Shown: positions 50,340 through 61,231 of the stretch, piece by piece
Layout: each line of letters begins with the position of its first letter
Position numbering within the stretch: the first letter of the stretch is position 1
Assembly (NCBI GenBank): GCA_037833965.1
Contig: AP031355.1
Coordinates: 11,805,501 to 11,869,500, forward strand
DNA: 64,000 nt
From: Marchantia polymorpha subsp. ruderalis
Taxonomy: Eukaryota; Streptophyta; Marchantiopsida; Marchantiales; Marchantiaceae
Reading direction: 5' to 3'
Position numbers and translations under genes: made by a program
Notes under the pieces: model-generated
What the model was told of the DNA's origin: nothing
What the model saw: the letters and a program-made list of their open reading frames with translations, nothing else
Databases searched by the model: none

Positions 50340-51359
50340 ACAGAGGCAACACACTGAGTACAAAGTGTCACGTTTAACAGACTTTTGGAGAGTTTGAATT
50401 CTCAGGCGACTGTCACTCCTAGAAATACTGCAAGTGCTCAACTCGGAGGCCGCTCGGAGGATGCTCAACTCGGAGGTCACTCGGAGGATGCTCGACTCGG
50501 AGGTCACTCGGAGGATGCACAGTGCAGCGTAATTCACTCAACACACACACCTGAAACTGGAAAAGCACAACTCGGAGGTCGGTCAGGACCTCCGCTTAGG
50601 ATTTCAGGGGGAAAGTCTCTCAAGAGTACATTCAGAGGTTCTGCAGGTAGTGACTCCCACTCCGGCTTTTACAACCCTTCCGCTAGTTTCTGCTAGCGCA
50701 GGAAACCCGGATTGGACTTCCCACTTCGGAACGAAGTCACTCATACGCGGTGAATGTCACTCTCAACTCACACCAAGCGCATAGAATACAGGCCCGACTG
50801 AGAACTCAACTGAGACACAATCCAGTAACACACACACACCACAACAGTCTATTGAAGAGTTTGAATTCTTAGTTCACTTGTCATTCCCAGAATTACTACA
50901 GAGGGGTGCCCTTAGGGTGCCTTCTGCAGCGTAACCTGAATTGATAACCAAGGTTTACACGAAGTAACAAAACTTCACTTTGGCATTCAGGGGAAACGTC
51001 CCGTAGGAGTACAATCAGGATAAGTCACTCGAAGGTGTAAGGGGGAACTGCTCAAGTATCTAACTCGCAACCGGCTCTAAGCATCGGCAATCACCCGCAG
51101 GTGTAGATCCGCACTACTCAAGTCTCTAACCGGTATACTAGCTCTGAACATTCAGCCGAAGGCCTTCAGCTACAAAATGCGGTACCTTCACTAAGCTGTA
51201 GCTCCTCTACGTGGTGCCAGGACTAAACGCACAAACACGCCGAGAAAGTGAGTTCCTGATCTGCACTTCCGAAACTGGAAGAATCCCAAGGCAAAACGCC
51301 TTGAACTACTTTATACCCTCTAAGGTCCTAACTAACACTACACTGCACTACCTGCTACT
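50340..51359 (-). repeat. 3' region of gag-like element, copy A, with duplicated module
   Basis: Non-coding tail after the copy A frame. Two diverged direct repeats share gagtttgaattct (50392-50440 and 50857-50905) followed by similar downstream blocks. The ggcaacacac at 50345-50354 resembles the inverted start of the element (tgtggtaacacac at 55136) and may mark its other end. No LTR pair or polymerase is present. Confidence 0.5.
50436..50516. repeat. 27-bp minisatellite, three units
   Basis: Units starting gctcaactcggaggtcactc repeat at 50436, 50463 and 50490 with few differences. They lie inside the 3' tail of copy A. Confidence 0.92.
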
Positions 51360-53696
51360 CTAAACGCCTGCACGGAACCAAGCTACACTACTGCACTCTG
51401 CAGATCCGGTACTGCGCCTTCTGCGCGACGGACTGCCGCGCACTAGCTCCCTACCTTGCCAGTCTTCCGACCGGCTACGCAACCCCAGCCGCCGAAGGAC
51501 CCCGGTCACTTCCGACTCCAAGTGCGCCATAGTATCGCGCGCACCCGACAAGAAGGCCTCTAATTTCTTCGCCACTCGCCACCGACTCCGACTGTCACCC
51601 TCCGTCAACGCCGCCGCCCGAAGCTCAAACTCCTTGAGCGTGAACTTCTCTTGTGCCGCCACTTCCCAGTTGGTGTATCCTCTGAGACAGTGGGTCACCC
51701 GCGCCACCAACTCTTCTCGCGTCCGATCCGCATCGCGCCGGCTGCTGCTTTCCACCTCTGCCAGCTGCATCTCCGCCTCCGCGCGCTGCGCCCTCAATTC
51801 CGCGCACTTGGATTGCAAGTTGCGCAACAACTCCTTATCCGCCTTGCGCGTGCTTTGACCTTCCTCTAATGCGCGCGTCTGGCGCGCAAGCTCCTCTGTT
51901 AGAATGCGGTTTTGTCTCCGCTCTTCCTGCAATTCCAACTCAATCTTTGCCCTCATTAGCTCGACATCCTCTTGGGCTTTCGTCGCCGCATCCTCACGCT
52001 GTTGTTGCAGGGTTTGTTGTAGCCTCTTCGTGATCGCCAGGTGCTGTTGGAGGGTAGTATTCCTCATCTCCAACGTTTGGCACCTAGTGGCCCAAATGGC
52101 CACCTTGTTCCTCGTCCTGTTCTTGACTAACTCCACATAAGACTGCGGTTTTCTGGGATTCGCGTACTTTGCTGCCTTGCGATCCAAATATCGCAAGAGT
52201 GGCACTATCTGCTCACACAATACCCCTTTTGGCGTCCCACGCATAGAGTCCGCTTCCTATTCTTCCGAACTCGTCTCATCCTCTGTTTCGAGGATTTCAG
52301 TCGCCACAGAAGCTCTTGGCAACTCCCTGGAACTGTGGCGCGTGGCAGCTTTCGCCGCGACTGCCGCTCCACTCCCTGCTAATATATCCAAGGCAGTGGG
52401 GGATCCCACTGCCTGAGCCTCCGCTCCGGTCTGATCTCTTGTTCCCGAAGGGGTCGGCGCCGCTGTCACTCTTGTCGCCCCTGCACCGCCCACTTCTACT
52501 GCCTGCTTCTCCGGCGCGATCTGCGCGGAAGGTGTCTTCGTCGGAGGTGTGTCCGCCGAAGACGCCCGCACAATGGTCGCCGGGTCTGTCCGATTCGCAG
52601 TCGGCGAATCTAGCCGACTCTCAGTTGACCGACTCGCAGTCGGCCGACTCTCAGTTCGTCTGACTTCTTCCGAACGCATCCGCGCCTTTTGCGCAGAGGG
52701 GATCATCGACCTCCCCAGAACTTGCGCGATTATCCCCTCCTGCGTGGGCAGGACATTCCGCCGGACCGGAGTACGCCCGGTCTCCTCACTGCTAGTCGGC
52801 AACACCATCTTACGTGCCCTCTGCTTCGGCCGGCTGTGAAGCTCGTGGGTTGGCCGACTCCGAGTCGGCGCAGCGGGGGCTTCCGGCTGCCTGTCCTCTG
52901 GTCTCTCATCCCATTTCCGCTTCCGCGGTGCGCGCTCACTTCGATGCTCTTCTTCTGCTCTTGCCGGAGCCGGAGCTGGAGCTGGACTGGCAGGTGCTTC
53001 GTCCGGATCTGTGTCCACTTCAGCCTCCCGCAAGTATCTACCCGGATTACTCCGGGTCAGCAGCGGAAATCGCGCCTGCTCTGAAGCTGTCAAACATCCC
53101 ATCGCTCGATAGAACACGATCAGGTAAGGCGATAGATGATTGAGGGTCCCTCCTCTCTCTTCTTGCGCATGTTGGCGCGTCACTTTCCACAAGAGCCGTG
53201 CCCAATGAACCGGAGCTCCTGACAACACTAGCTCCACAAATCCCACTTGCCAACCATGCATGTAGGCGGTCTTGGTCGGCTGCAATATTTGAAGCAATGC
53301 AGTCGCGACATTTCTCCGCAATCGATCTTTGTAATCCCGCGTCCGGAAACCGTTCTTGGGATGCTTGCCAACTTTGAAAAGATCATTGTAGGAGTTCTCT
53401 TCCTCCTTCGACACCTTCACTCTTTCGGCCTCGAAGAGGAGATACCCTTCCTCGCCTGCACACCTTCCTAATACCTGCGCCCAGTGACTAATGTCCCACC
53501 TCTCGGGGTGGGGGCGGAATCCGCGCGAGGGCTGGTGTTTCTCCCGCAAATATTCGCGCACCATCTCCGGACACGTCTAATTCCATCCCCACAGGAGGAA
53601 ATCAAGCTTCAACCTTGTCAACACATCCTGGAATGCGCGCAGACCGATCTGCGGCACTCTGAGTGGAGACACTCGCAGCTGGGGGACCTTCGACAT
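51360..53696 (-). pseudogene. Gag-like ORF of a lineage-specific element, copy A, with two in-frame TAGs
   Basis: From ATG 53696 a single frame of 778 codons runs to TAG at 51360. It is interrupted only by TAG at codon 40 (53577-53579) and codon 480 (52257-52259). Copy B has Trp (TGG) at codon 40. The N-terminal half is a globular domain with WAQVLGRCAGEEG, LLQILQPTKTAYMHGWQ, GAPVHWARLLWKVTRQ and LNHLSPYLIVFYRAMGCL. The middle is a Pro/Ala/Arg-rich linker. The C-terminal 290 residues form a long coiled coil (LQQHLAITKRLQQ onward) ending in an Arg-rich tail. From memory, this architecture is abundant among hypothetical proteins of Marchantia, which suggests a multicopy element. It is not a recognised retroviral Gag; the name describes position and architecture only. 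Nonsense codons suggest decay, though readthrough is conceivable. Confidence 0.82.
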
Positions 53697-55136
53697 ATTT
53701 CTTGCTCTCCCTGCACACACAAACGCTCTTCCCTCCTGCTCGATCTCTCACAATCGCTGCTGCGCGTCGGCCGCTCAGACACTAACTGAAATTGCTCTCT
53801 CCTTCCTTGCGCGCTCAATTTCTCTACTCGCAAACTCTCTTCGGGGTCCGTCAAGATCCTCACGCAACTCGCCTCCGCGCGCCTGGTTGCTACGCACTCC
53901 TTCCTGCTCACTGATTCCTGCACTCTCTCCAACTCACTGAAGGTCTCTCCGCCCGATTGAGCTGCACGTCTCAAGCTCTGAAGCTGGAAAACTCACAATC
54001 AAGAATGAGAGAATGAGAGTGAAGAGCAGACTTTTCTTCTCTGAATTCAAGATCGCCCAACGCTCTTCGTAGGCAGTGGGTACAATCAAACTTGATTACG
54101 CAATCGGCTATATGGCCTAACGGTTCTCCCTCGCATGCTCAAATTCACGACTCCGCACTGCGCGCATTCGCATGCGTGAACGTTGAATTCTCCCGCCGCC
54201 GCCCATCGTCCGCCGGCTCTGAGTTCGTCATCGCCGAGGGCTTCCGGACTCGAGTTCGCCGCGGTGGAGCGTACGCTCCGACTATGTTGTCTTTTCCCAA
54301 CCTGCCATTGCCGGAGGCGTATCGCCGAAGGCGTACTCTTTCTCCGTCGGCGCCTCGCTGGAGGCGCACATCAAGTCGGCGCGAATTACGCCGACACGTA
54401 CTTGTACATCTTCTTTTGTCCGTTCTACCCCGTATATCGCCGACGGCGCGTATCCCGCCGGCGCGAATTATGCCAGCGCACCCGCCTGTCCGCGCCACGT
54501 CGGAGGCGTACATCAGGTCGGCGCTTCTCTTCCGCCGCACAGCCGCCGAAGGCGCTTCCGCCTCCGACTTGATCTCCTCTCATGAGCGCGTGGTTCCGCC
54601 GAAGGCGTACGGGGGTCCTTCCCGAAGGTGAACCCTAGCGCGAACAGCGCATCGCAGGATGCGAGTTTACCGATGCTCATAACTTCCTCGTCCCTGATCC
54701 ATTTCCGGCGCTCTTGGGCTCGTTAGAACGACTGTCCCGAGCTCTTTCCAATGAGACCTTAACCAAACAGAACTACCGTGAATCTTGATCGTTATGAAGG
54801 TTTCTCTCCCGCGCCAAAGGCGCACTCCTGGTCGGAAGCATTCAGAGGTCCTTGCCGGCTTCTGACGTCTTCAGCGACATCTCCTCCGGAGGTGTCTGTG
54901 CCGGAAGCGTACCTTCCCTAAGCGCCGGAGGCGCGTGGGTAAAGACACCTCAGCAAAGGAGATCTTGCCGAAGGCGTTTGGCGCCGTTACGTCCAACTCC
55001 GCGATTCTTCGTGACCCGCAATTTCCTCAATTCACTCTATTTAACGTACCATTTACTAACTACAGACAATGCTTCGGTACTTCTTTTTCAAAATTGTTTA
55101 AATTCTGCGAAAAAAAAAAAAAGGTGTGTTACCACA
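53697..55136 (-). repeat. Leader of gag-like element, copy A: palindrome-rich, GC-rich
   Basis: The leader starts tgtggtaacacacc at 55136 and runs about 1.44 kb to the ATG. After an A/T-rich promoter-like start, including ttaaatag at 55044-55037, it has dozens of short palindromic variants of cgccttcggcg and cgcctccggcg (about 54170-54970). The order matches the leader of copy B. Confidence 0.8.
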
Positions 55137-57761
55137 AATGCTCACCAGAAGAGCATTGATGCCAGTGGCGCTTGCTGATGCCATCTTTGCCTGCTGAAAG
55201 TAGGCTGCTTGCAGAACATGGTACGAGACAGTTAGAAGCGTAGACAATGCATTTGAATCTAACTATCTCAACTTAGTCAGTGGATTCATCAGAAGATTCA
55301 GGCTAAGTCATTGATCTAGACAATGTTCAGAAGACTGTAAATAATGTATACAATACTCGTACTCATTTCGAAAGAAGTGTAACATAAGGATGGGTACCTG
55401 CTGATGGAAATCGATGCAAGGAGATCCAGTTTGGCTCGGAAAATTGAGCCCGTGATGATGACCTTCCACAAAGTGGATGCATTTATACTGATGTTGCAAG
55501 CAACAGCTGCTTGCACATATAGCCATGATTTTTAATCGTGCATGACATCCATTCATTTAAGAGTGATAACTGGCATATGATGTCAACTCGGAGACGTATC
55601 TCTCGCATGCTGAGGATGTGTATTTGGAAACGTTAGACTTTGTCTTCAACTTGATTTCAATATAGGTCTTCCACAGTCCACATGCTACAGCCAATGTCGC
55701 GTCTGGAGAAAGTCTTCACTATAGAGGTTTATCTCGAAGCCCTCAAGAGACACAAGATCTTGTCCCTCAGATATTAAAATGCAAGGTAAGCTCTCATGCA
55801 ACTACCAGCGCAATAGTCAGATAGAAGAATGGGTTCCTCGTCTTCTGCCACTGGTTTACTTAGTTCACAGTATGATCCTTCTGTTATAATGGATGTCTGT
55901 ATCCCATCTCTGGTGAGGAGGAGCCTGAATTGTTATTATCACTTGGAGTCATAAACTATTTCGGTCATAAGACGTTATAACAACTCTGGTATCAAGAAAA
56001 TCGAGCTCATGAAAACTGAACTCTGGAAGCAAGTGATAAATCCCAAGAGGAAGATCAGAAGGCTTTAACCTGATGAATTCTCAACTATTGAGCCCAGACG
56101 AAGGTCCAAACTATTACGATGGAATTTTCCAGTTTCTGCAGAACCAAACTTAAATGAGTGGCATATTATCTCAACCTTTCTTTTCTTCTGTAATCGGAAT
56201 GAAGTATTGATATTGGGATCTCCATGTTTCCAGAACAACAGCTATTTACCGGGAAGAGTTATCCTGAATACAATGTCGTTTAGTTTGAGGAAAAGGATAC
56301 ATATTCACTCTTAAAAGCACTCGTATGAATCATTGAGAACGCATCATTTTGATGCATTCTGCAATGATCTGATGTTGCATTACGTGGGCAGTATTTACTA
56401 TGCATTGACCATAATTCTCCTTTCCAAAGTGAAGCCATGAACCAGATTAATATATGAGATATATTACTATGTATTATACGGACATATCTGTGCATGCTTT
56501 CGAAATCGAAATACGTGATCACAGGGCTCGTCATGATTTGCTTGCCTGCAAGTAAGGCACGAGCTGCATAAAGTAGAATTATCCACAATCAGAATCACTT
56601 CAACCTGGAACACGCGTGCAGATATGCCCTCACCATACTGACTAGCCACATCCCGCCAGTCTCCGACATTTCTGATACCTTCTGAGGATCAGGGATATGA
56701 AGTTGTATATTGTATGAGGAGATAATCTGACTTGCTCACAGTCTGCTTTGCAATCTGGCTAGATTTCATCAGAACAACGAATTTTTTAGAGGTACGAGAT
56801 AGTCCCTGTGGATTCCTGATTACAGTAATCTTACGGAAAAATCATTCAAAACTACATGTTATCCAACGTGGCTCCGGGCTCTAGATTTCTGTAAAGTTTT
56901 GTATGTCTCAAATTTTTAGAAGCGCAAGGTTGGAGCAACAAAATTAAACCCAGTCGTTGATCTTAATCCGCGCAAATGATTCGCATTTTCATTTCATTTA
57001 CCAGCTAATGCTTATAGGCTCAAAGAATTGGGTTGTGGGCAGTCCGGAAGCAATGATTTTGGACTTTGTTCGAAAGTATAACATGTCTAGTTGCAGATTA
57101 CGGATAGCTTTCATGTTTGTCTTATACATATCCTAAATGGCTGTCAAGTTCATCTAAGTTATACCTTGAAGGAAAGATGAGTCGTTTTATGTTTTCAGCA
57201 TATCTTATTGTCCTCGTCATTGTACTAAGGCCAATACAGCCTGTTCGAAATTTGGGAGAAAATGTACAGCTATGCGTACTAATATGCATTGCAAACAAGC
57301 TTTCGAGTGTTTTATATAGTTTTTTACGTCAAACCTTGTGATGATCGTCGACTTCACGATGAGTCCTCTGAGTTCAACTGGAACATTACAAGCATCCTTA
57401 ACAGTGCATGAGTTGATGCGACTGCTCGTCACAGGAAGAATAATGAACAGTCAGAACACGAATCCAGCGTTTTTCAAGCGCTCTGCAGTCCTTGCACGCT
57501 CAGTGTAAGCAGGCAAGCATACAAAATTTGATATATCGTTCCTCACAATCGACGGCTCTTACAGCTCATACTCTTCGAATCAAAACTCTGAGTAGAGAGT
57601 TACTAAAGAAAAGTAGTCAATGGAATAGGGACAGTGGTTTTGGGGCTGCTCAATGCTAGTAACAGCTATAGCACTGCTTAAAATTCTGAGCTGCTTTGAG
57701 GTACATTTTTGTCCAGACTATGAATCATGAAGATGATCAAGCATTCTTTTACATTGGATGC
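55137..57761. other. Spacer between the two inverted gag-like elements
   Basis: Ordinary AT-rich DNA without a recognisable gene. It separates the head-to-head elements and shows no obvious target duplication next to either start. Confidence 0.5.
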
Positions 57762-58149
57762 TGTGGTAACACACTTTTTGTTTTTTTGCAGAATTTAAAC
57801 AATTTTAGAAAACTAGTACCGAAGCAGTGTTTGTAGTTAGAAAAGGGTACGTTAAATAGAGTGGATTGAGTAGATCGTCACGAGGTCACGAAGAATCGCG
57901 TAGTCGCATGTACCAACGCCAATGTCTTCGGCGCCTTCGGCAAAAGCTCCATAAGGGAAACCTTCATAACGATCGGAATACACGGTAGTCCCGGTTGATT
58001 AAAGTTGCATTAGAAAGAGCTCGGGACGCTCGTCCTAACGAGCCCAAGAGCGTCGGAGAGGGATCAGGGACGAAGAAGTTATGAGCATCGGAAAACTCGT
58101 AGCCGGACATGCGTCGTTCGCGCTAGGGTTCACAGTCGGAAAGGACTCC
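57762..58149 (+). repeat. Extra copy of the element's 5' module, internally deleted
   Basis: This 388-bp block begins tgtggtaacacac and is followed at 58150 by a second block with the same start and order. The first lacks the roughly 150-bp segment that in the second lies after caaaagctcc (about 58341-58505). Both carry a taaatag promoter-like motif (57854-57859 and 58242-58248). Confidence 0.85.
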
Positions 58150-59509
58150 TGTGGTAACACACTTTTTGTTTTTTTTGCAGAATTTAAACAATTTTAGAAA
58201 ACTAGTACCGAAGCAGTGTTTGTAGCTAGAGAAGGGTACGCTAAATAGAGTGGATTGATGAGATCGTCACGAGGACACAAAGAATCACGCCGGTCGGATG
58301 TACCAACGCCAATGTCTTCGGCGCCTTCGGCAAAAGCTCCTTTTCTAAGGTGTCTCTACTCACGCGCCTCCAGCGTATAAGGAAGCTACGCTTCCGGCGC
58401 AGACACCTCAGGAGAAGGTTTTGCTAAAGACGTCAGGAGGAGGGCCCGGACCTCTAAAGGCGTCCGACCATGAGTGCGCCTTCGGCGAAGTGCCGCTAGC
58501 GCGGAAAGGGGAAACCTTCATAACAATCGGGATACACGGTAGATCCAGTTGGTTGAAGTTGCATTAGAACGAGCTCGGGACGCTCGTTCTAACGAGTCCA
58601 AGAGCGTCGGAGATGGATCAGGAATGGAGAAGTTATGAGCGTCGGAAAACTCGTAGCCGGACATGCGCCGTTCGCGCTAGGGTTCACAGCCGGAAAGGAT
58701 TCCCGTACGCCCTCGGCGATGCGCCTTCGGCGGAATCACGCGCTCATAGGGGGAAACCAACTCAGAGTCGGAAGCGCCTTTGGCGGCTGTTCATGGAAGG
58801 AAAGCGCCGGTCGGATGTACGCCTCCGACGTGGCGCTGACGGCCGGATGCGCTCGCATGAGTTGCGCTGGCGGATATGCGCCGGCAGCAACGGACGAGGC
58901 ATAAAGGACAAAATAAGCGGTACGACTGCGCGCCGGCGTAATTCGCTCCGACTAGATGTGCGCCTCCAGCAAGGCGCCGACGGATAATGAACGCACCAAC
59001 GGCGACACGCCTCCGGTGAGGGACGGGTTAGGAAAAGACAACAAGGCCGACGTATACCCTGCAGCGGACTCGAGTCCGGAAGGTGGCGGCGGCGGGAGAA
59101 TTCAACGTTTAAGCATGCGAATGCGCGCAGTGCGGAGACGTGAATTCGCGCATGCAAAGGGCGAACCGTTAAGCCGTATAGCCGGCTGCGTACGTTGCAA
59201 CCAGTAAGAACGTTGGACGTTCTTGAAATCGGAGAAGAAAAGACTGCGCTCCAGTCTCATTCTCTCATTCTTGACTTTGCGATTTCCAGTTTCCAAGATT
59301 ACGCACAAGGGCGGAGCGACCTGCAGTGAGAGAAGAGAGTGCGGAGACGAGTTGCGCAAGGATCTTGGCGGACCTTGAAAGAATTGCGAGTAGCGACCTT
59401 GAGCTTGAGCGCCGAGAGGGTGAGCAGTCAGAGCTTGAGCGGCAGACGCGCAGTGGCGATTCTGAGAGAGTGAGCGAAAGGGAGAACGTTTGTGTGTGCA
59501 GGCAACGCA
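58150..59509 (+). repeat. Leader of gag-like element, copy B
   Basis: It corresponds to the copy A leader in length (about 1.36 kb), order and palindrome content (densest at about 58310-59060, units such as cggcgccttcggc and gcgccggcg). Its final 250 bp are purine-rich (gagcggtgag-like) and lead into the ATG at 59510. Confidence 0.8.
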
Positions 59510-60367
59510 ATGTCGAAGGTTCCCCAGTTGCGAGTGTCTCCACTCAGGGTGCCGCAGATCGGTCTACGCGCATTTCAAGATGTGCTGTTGAGGTTGAAGC
59601 TCGATTTTCTCCTATGGGGGTGGAATTGGACATGTCCGGAGATGGTGCGCGAGTATCTGCAGGAGAGACACAAGCCTTCTCGCGGATTTCGCCCGCACCC
59701 AGAGAGATGGGACATTTGCAATTGGGCGCAGGTGTTGGGCAGGTGTGCCGGCGAGGAAGGGGATCTCCTCTTCGAGGCCGATAGCGTGAAGGTGTCCCAG
59801 GAGGAAGAAGTCTCTTACAATGAGCTCTTCAAAGTTGCCAGACATCCCAAGAACGGTTTCCGGACACGGGATCACAAGGATCGATTGCGGAGAAATGTCG
59901 CGACGGCATTGCTGCAGATATTGCAGCCGACCAAGACCGCTTACATGCATGGTTGGCAGGTAGAGTTTGTGGAGCTTGTGTTGTCAGGAGCTCCGGTGCA
60001 TTGGGCACGGCTCCTGTGGAAGGTGACGCGCCAACATGCGCAAGAAGAGAAGGGAGGAACCCTCAATCATCTATCGCCTTACTTAATCGTGTTTTATCGG
60101 GCGATGGGATGTTTGACAAATGCTGAGAAAACACGGTTTCCGCAGCTGACCCGGAACTATCCAGGTAGATATTCGAGGGAGGCCGAAGTAGACACGGATC
60201 CGGACGAGGAACCTGCTAGTACGCCTCCGGCTCCGGCTCCAGCAAGAGCAGCAGAAGAACGTCGAAGTGAGCGCATTCCGCGAAAGCGGAAGTGGGATGA
60301 GAGACCTGAGGACAGGCAGCCGGAAGTGCCAGCTGCGCCGACTCGTGGTCTGCAACCTCCGGGCTGA
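59510..60367 (+). pseudogene. Gag-like ORF, copy B, truncated by LTR retrotransposon
   Basis: ATG 59510 (MSKVPQLRVSPLRVPQIG) opens a frame that closely matches copy A residue by residue through WDERPEDRQPE and APTR. It keeps Trp at codon 40, where copy A has TAG. Homology stops at 60345, after about 278 codons. The remaining codons to TGA 60367 come from the inserted LTR. The copy therefore lacks the coiled-coil half. Confidence 0.88.
60341..60345. repeat. Presumed 5-bp target site of the Ty3-gypsy insertion
   Basis: The pentamer actcg is the last sequence shared with copy A before the LTR begins with tg at 60346. Its partner lies beyond the window. Confidence 0.5.
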
Positions 60368-61208
60368 CTCTCACTCAGGTTTACCTCTGATGGCTTTGTG
60401 GTAGCGCATCATGGTTCTAGAAGACTAAGATTCATACTCTCACTCATGTCCCAAACACCTTCTCTTACAAACTCTCATGTATCACTCCAACTCACACACA
60501 ACTCTCCTCACATCACCCTCTTCACATAAATGCAAACACACGTCGATACTCCAAGATACTCAAAAACTTCACTCCTTCATTACTGAAACAAGTCCTCACA
60601 CATGACTCTCCAAACTTGCTTGAGAGGTGCTACTCTACCTCTCTATTTATACTACTTGAGAAGTTACCATAGTAACATGTGGTAATTTCTCCTAACTTAC
60701 TTTTACCTAGGTAAGTTTGACTAACCTTCTCTACGTGGCAACATGCCATTGGCCTACCTAAACCTTCTAGAAGCTTCCGGAATCCAAGGTTGAGGTGGCG
60801 ACATGCCATTGGAAGCTTTTAAACTTCTACAAGCTTCCTAGCCACTAAGTCAACATTAGACTTAGTCTAGCCAATCATCTTTCATACATTTAGTCAAACC
60901 AATCAAATCCAAGCTTCTAGTCAAATATCTAATCCCTTGGAATCTAGAACTTTTGTATAAGACAAAATAGAAGTGCTCACTCCTTGTAAAAGACAAAATA
61001 GAAGTGCTCACTCCATTCTTCTAGAACTCCGCTAATTATTCCGCCAACTATAGAGATTGTAGCTAAACTTAGTCATGACTAGATAAACTTAGTTATAACT
61101 AACTAGTTTAGTCATAACTAGCTAGTCTTAGCTATGCCTTGGCTAATCATCCTTATTCCCTTGACCACTTTTAAGACTTAGTACATATGTGCAACACCCA
61201 GTCTTACA
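60346..61208 (-). mobile_element. 3' LTR of Ty3-gypsy retrotransposon
   Basis: Read on the minus strand, the LTR starts tgtaagactgggtg at 61208, directly after a purine-rich tract (ccggggg) that fits the polypurine primer. It ends gcagacca at 60346, giving TG...CA ends and about 863 bp. It contains a TATA box tataaata (60651-60644) and a tandem 32-bp repeat (aagacaaaatagaagtgctc, about 60957-61017). The lower boundary is set by the end of homology in copy B. Confidence 0.8.
60644..60651 (-). promoter_or_regulatory. TATA box in the LTR
   Basis: tataaata followed by gagagg on the minus strand, in the expected U3 part of the LTR. Confidence 0.65.
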
Positions 61209-61231
61209 TTTACCCCCGGACCAAGATTTCA

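Noticed and set aside
50345-55136. Reading copy A as an LTR retrotransposon with two LTRs
   Set aside because: No second copy of the leader start is present at the other end and no primer-binding site could be identified.
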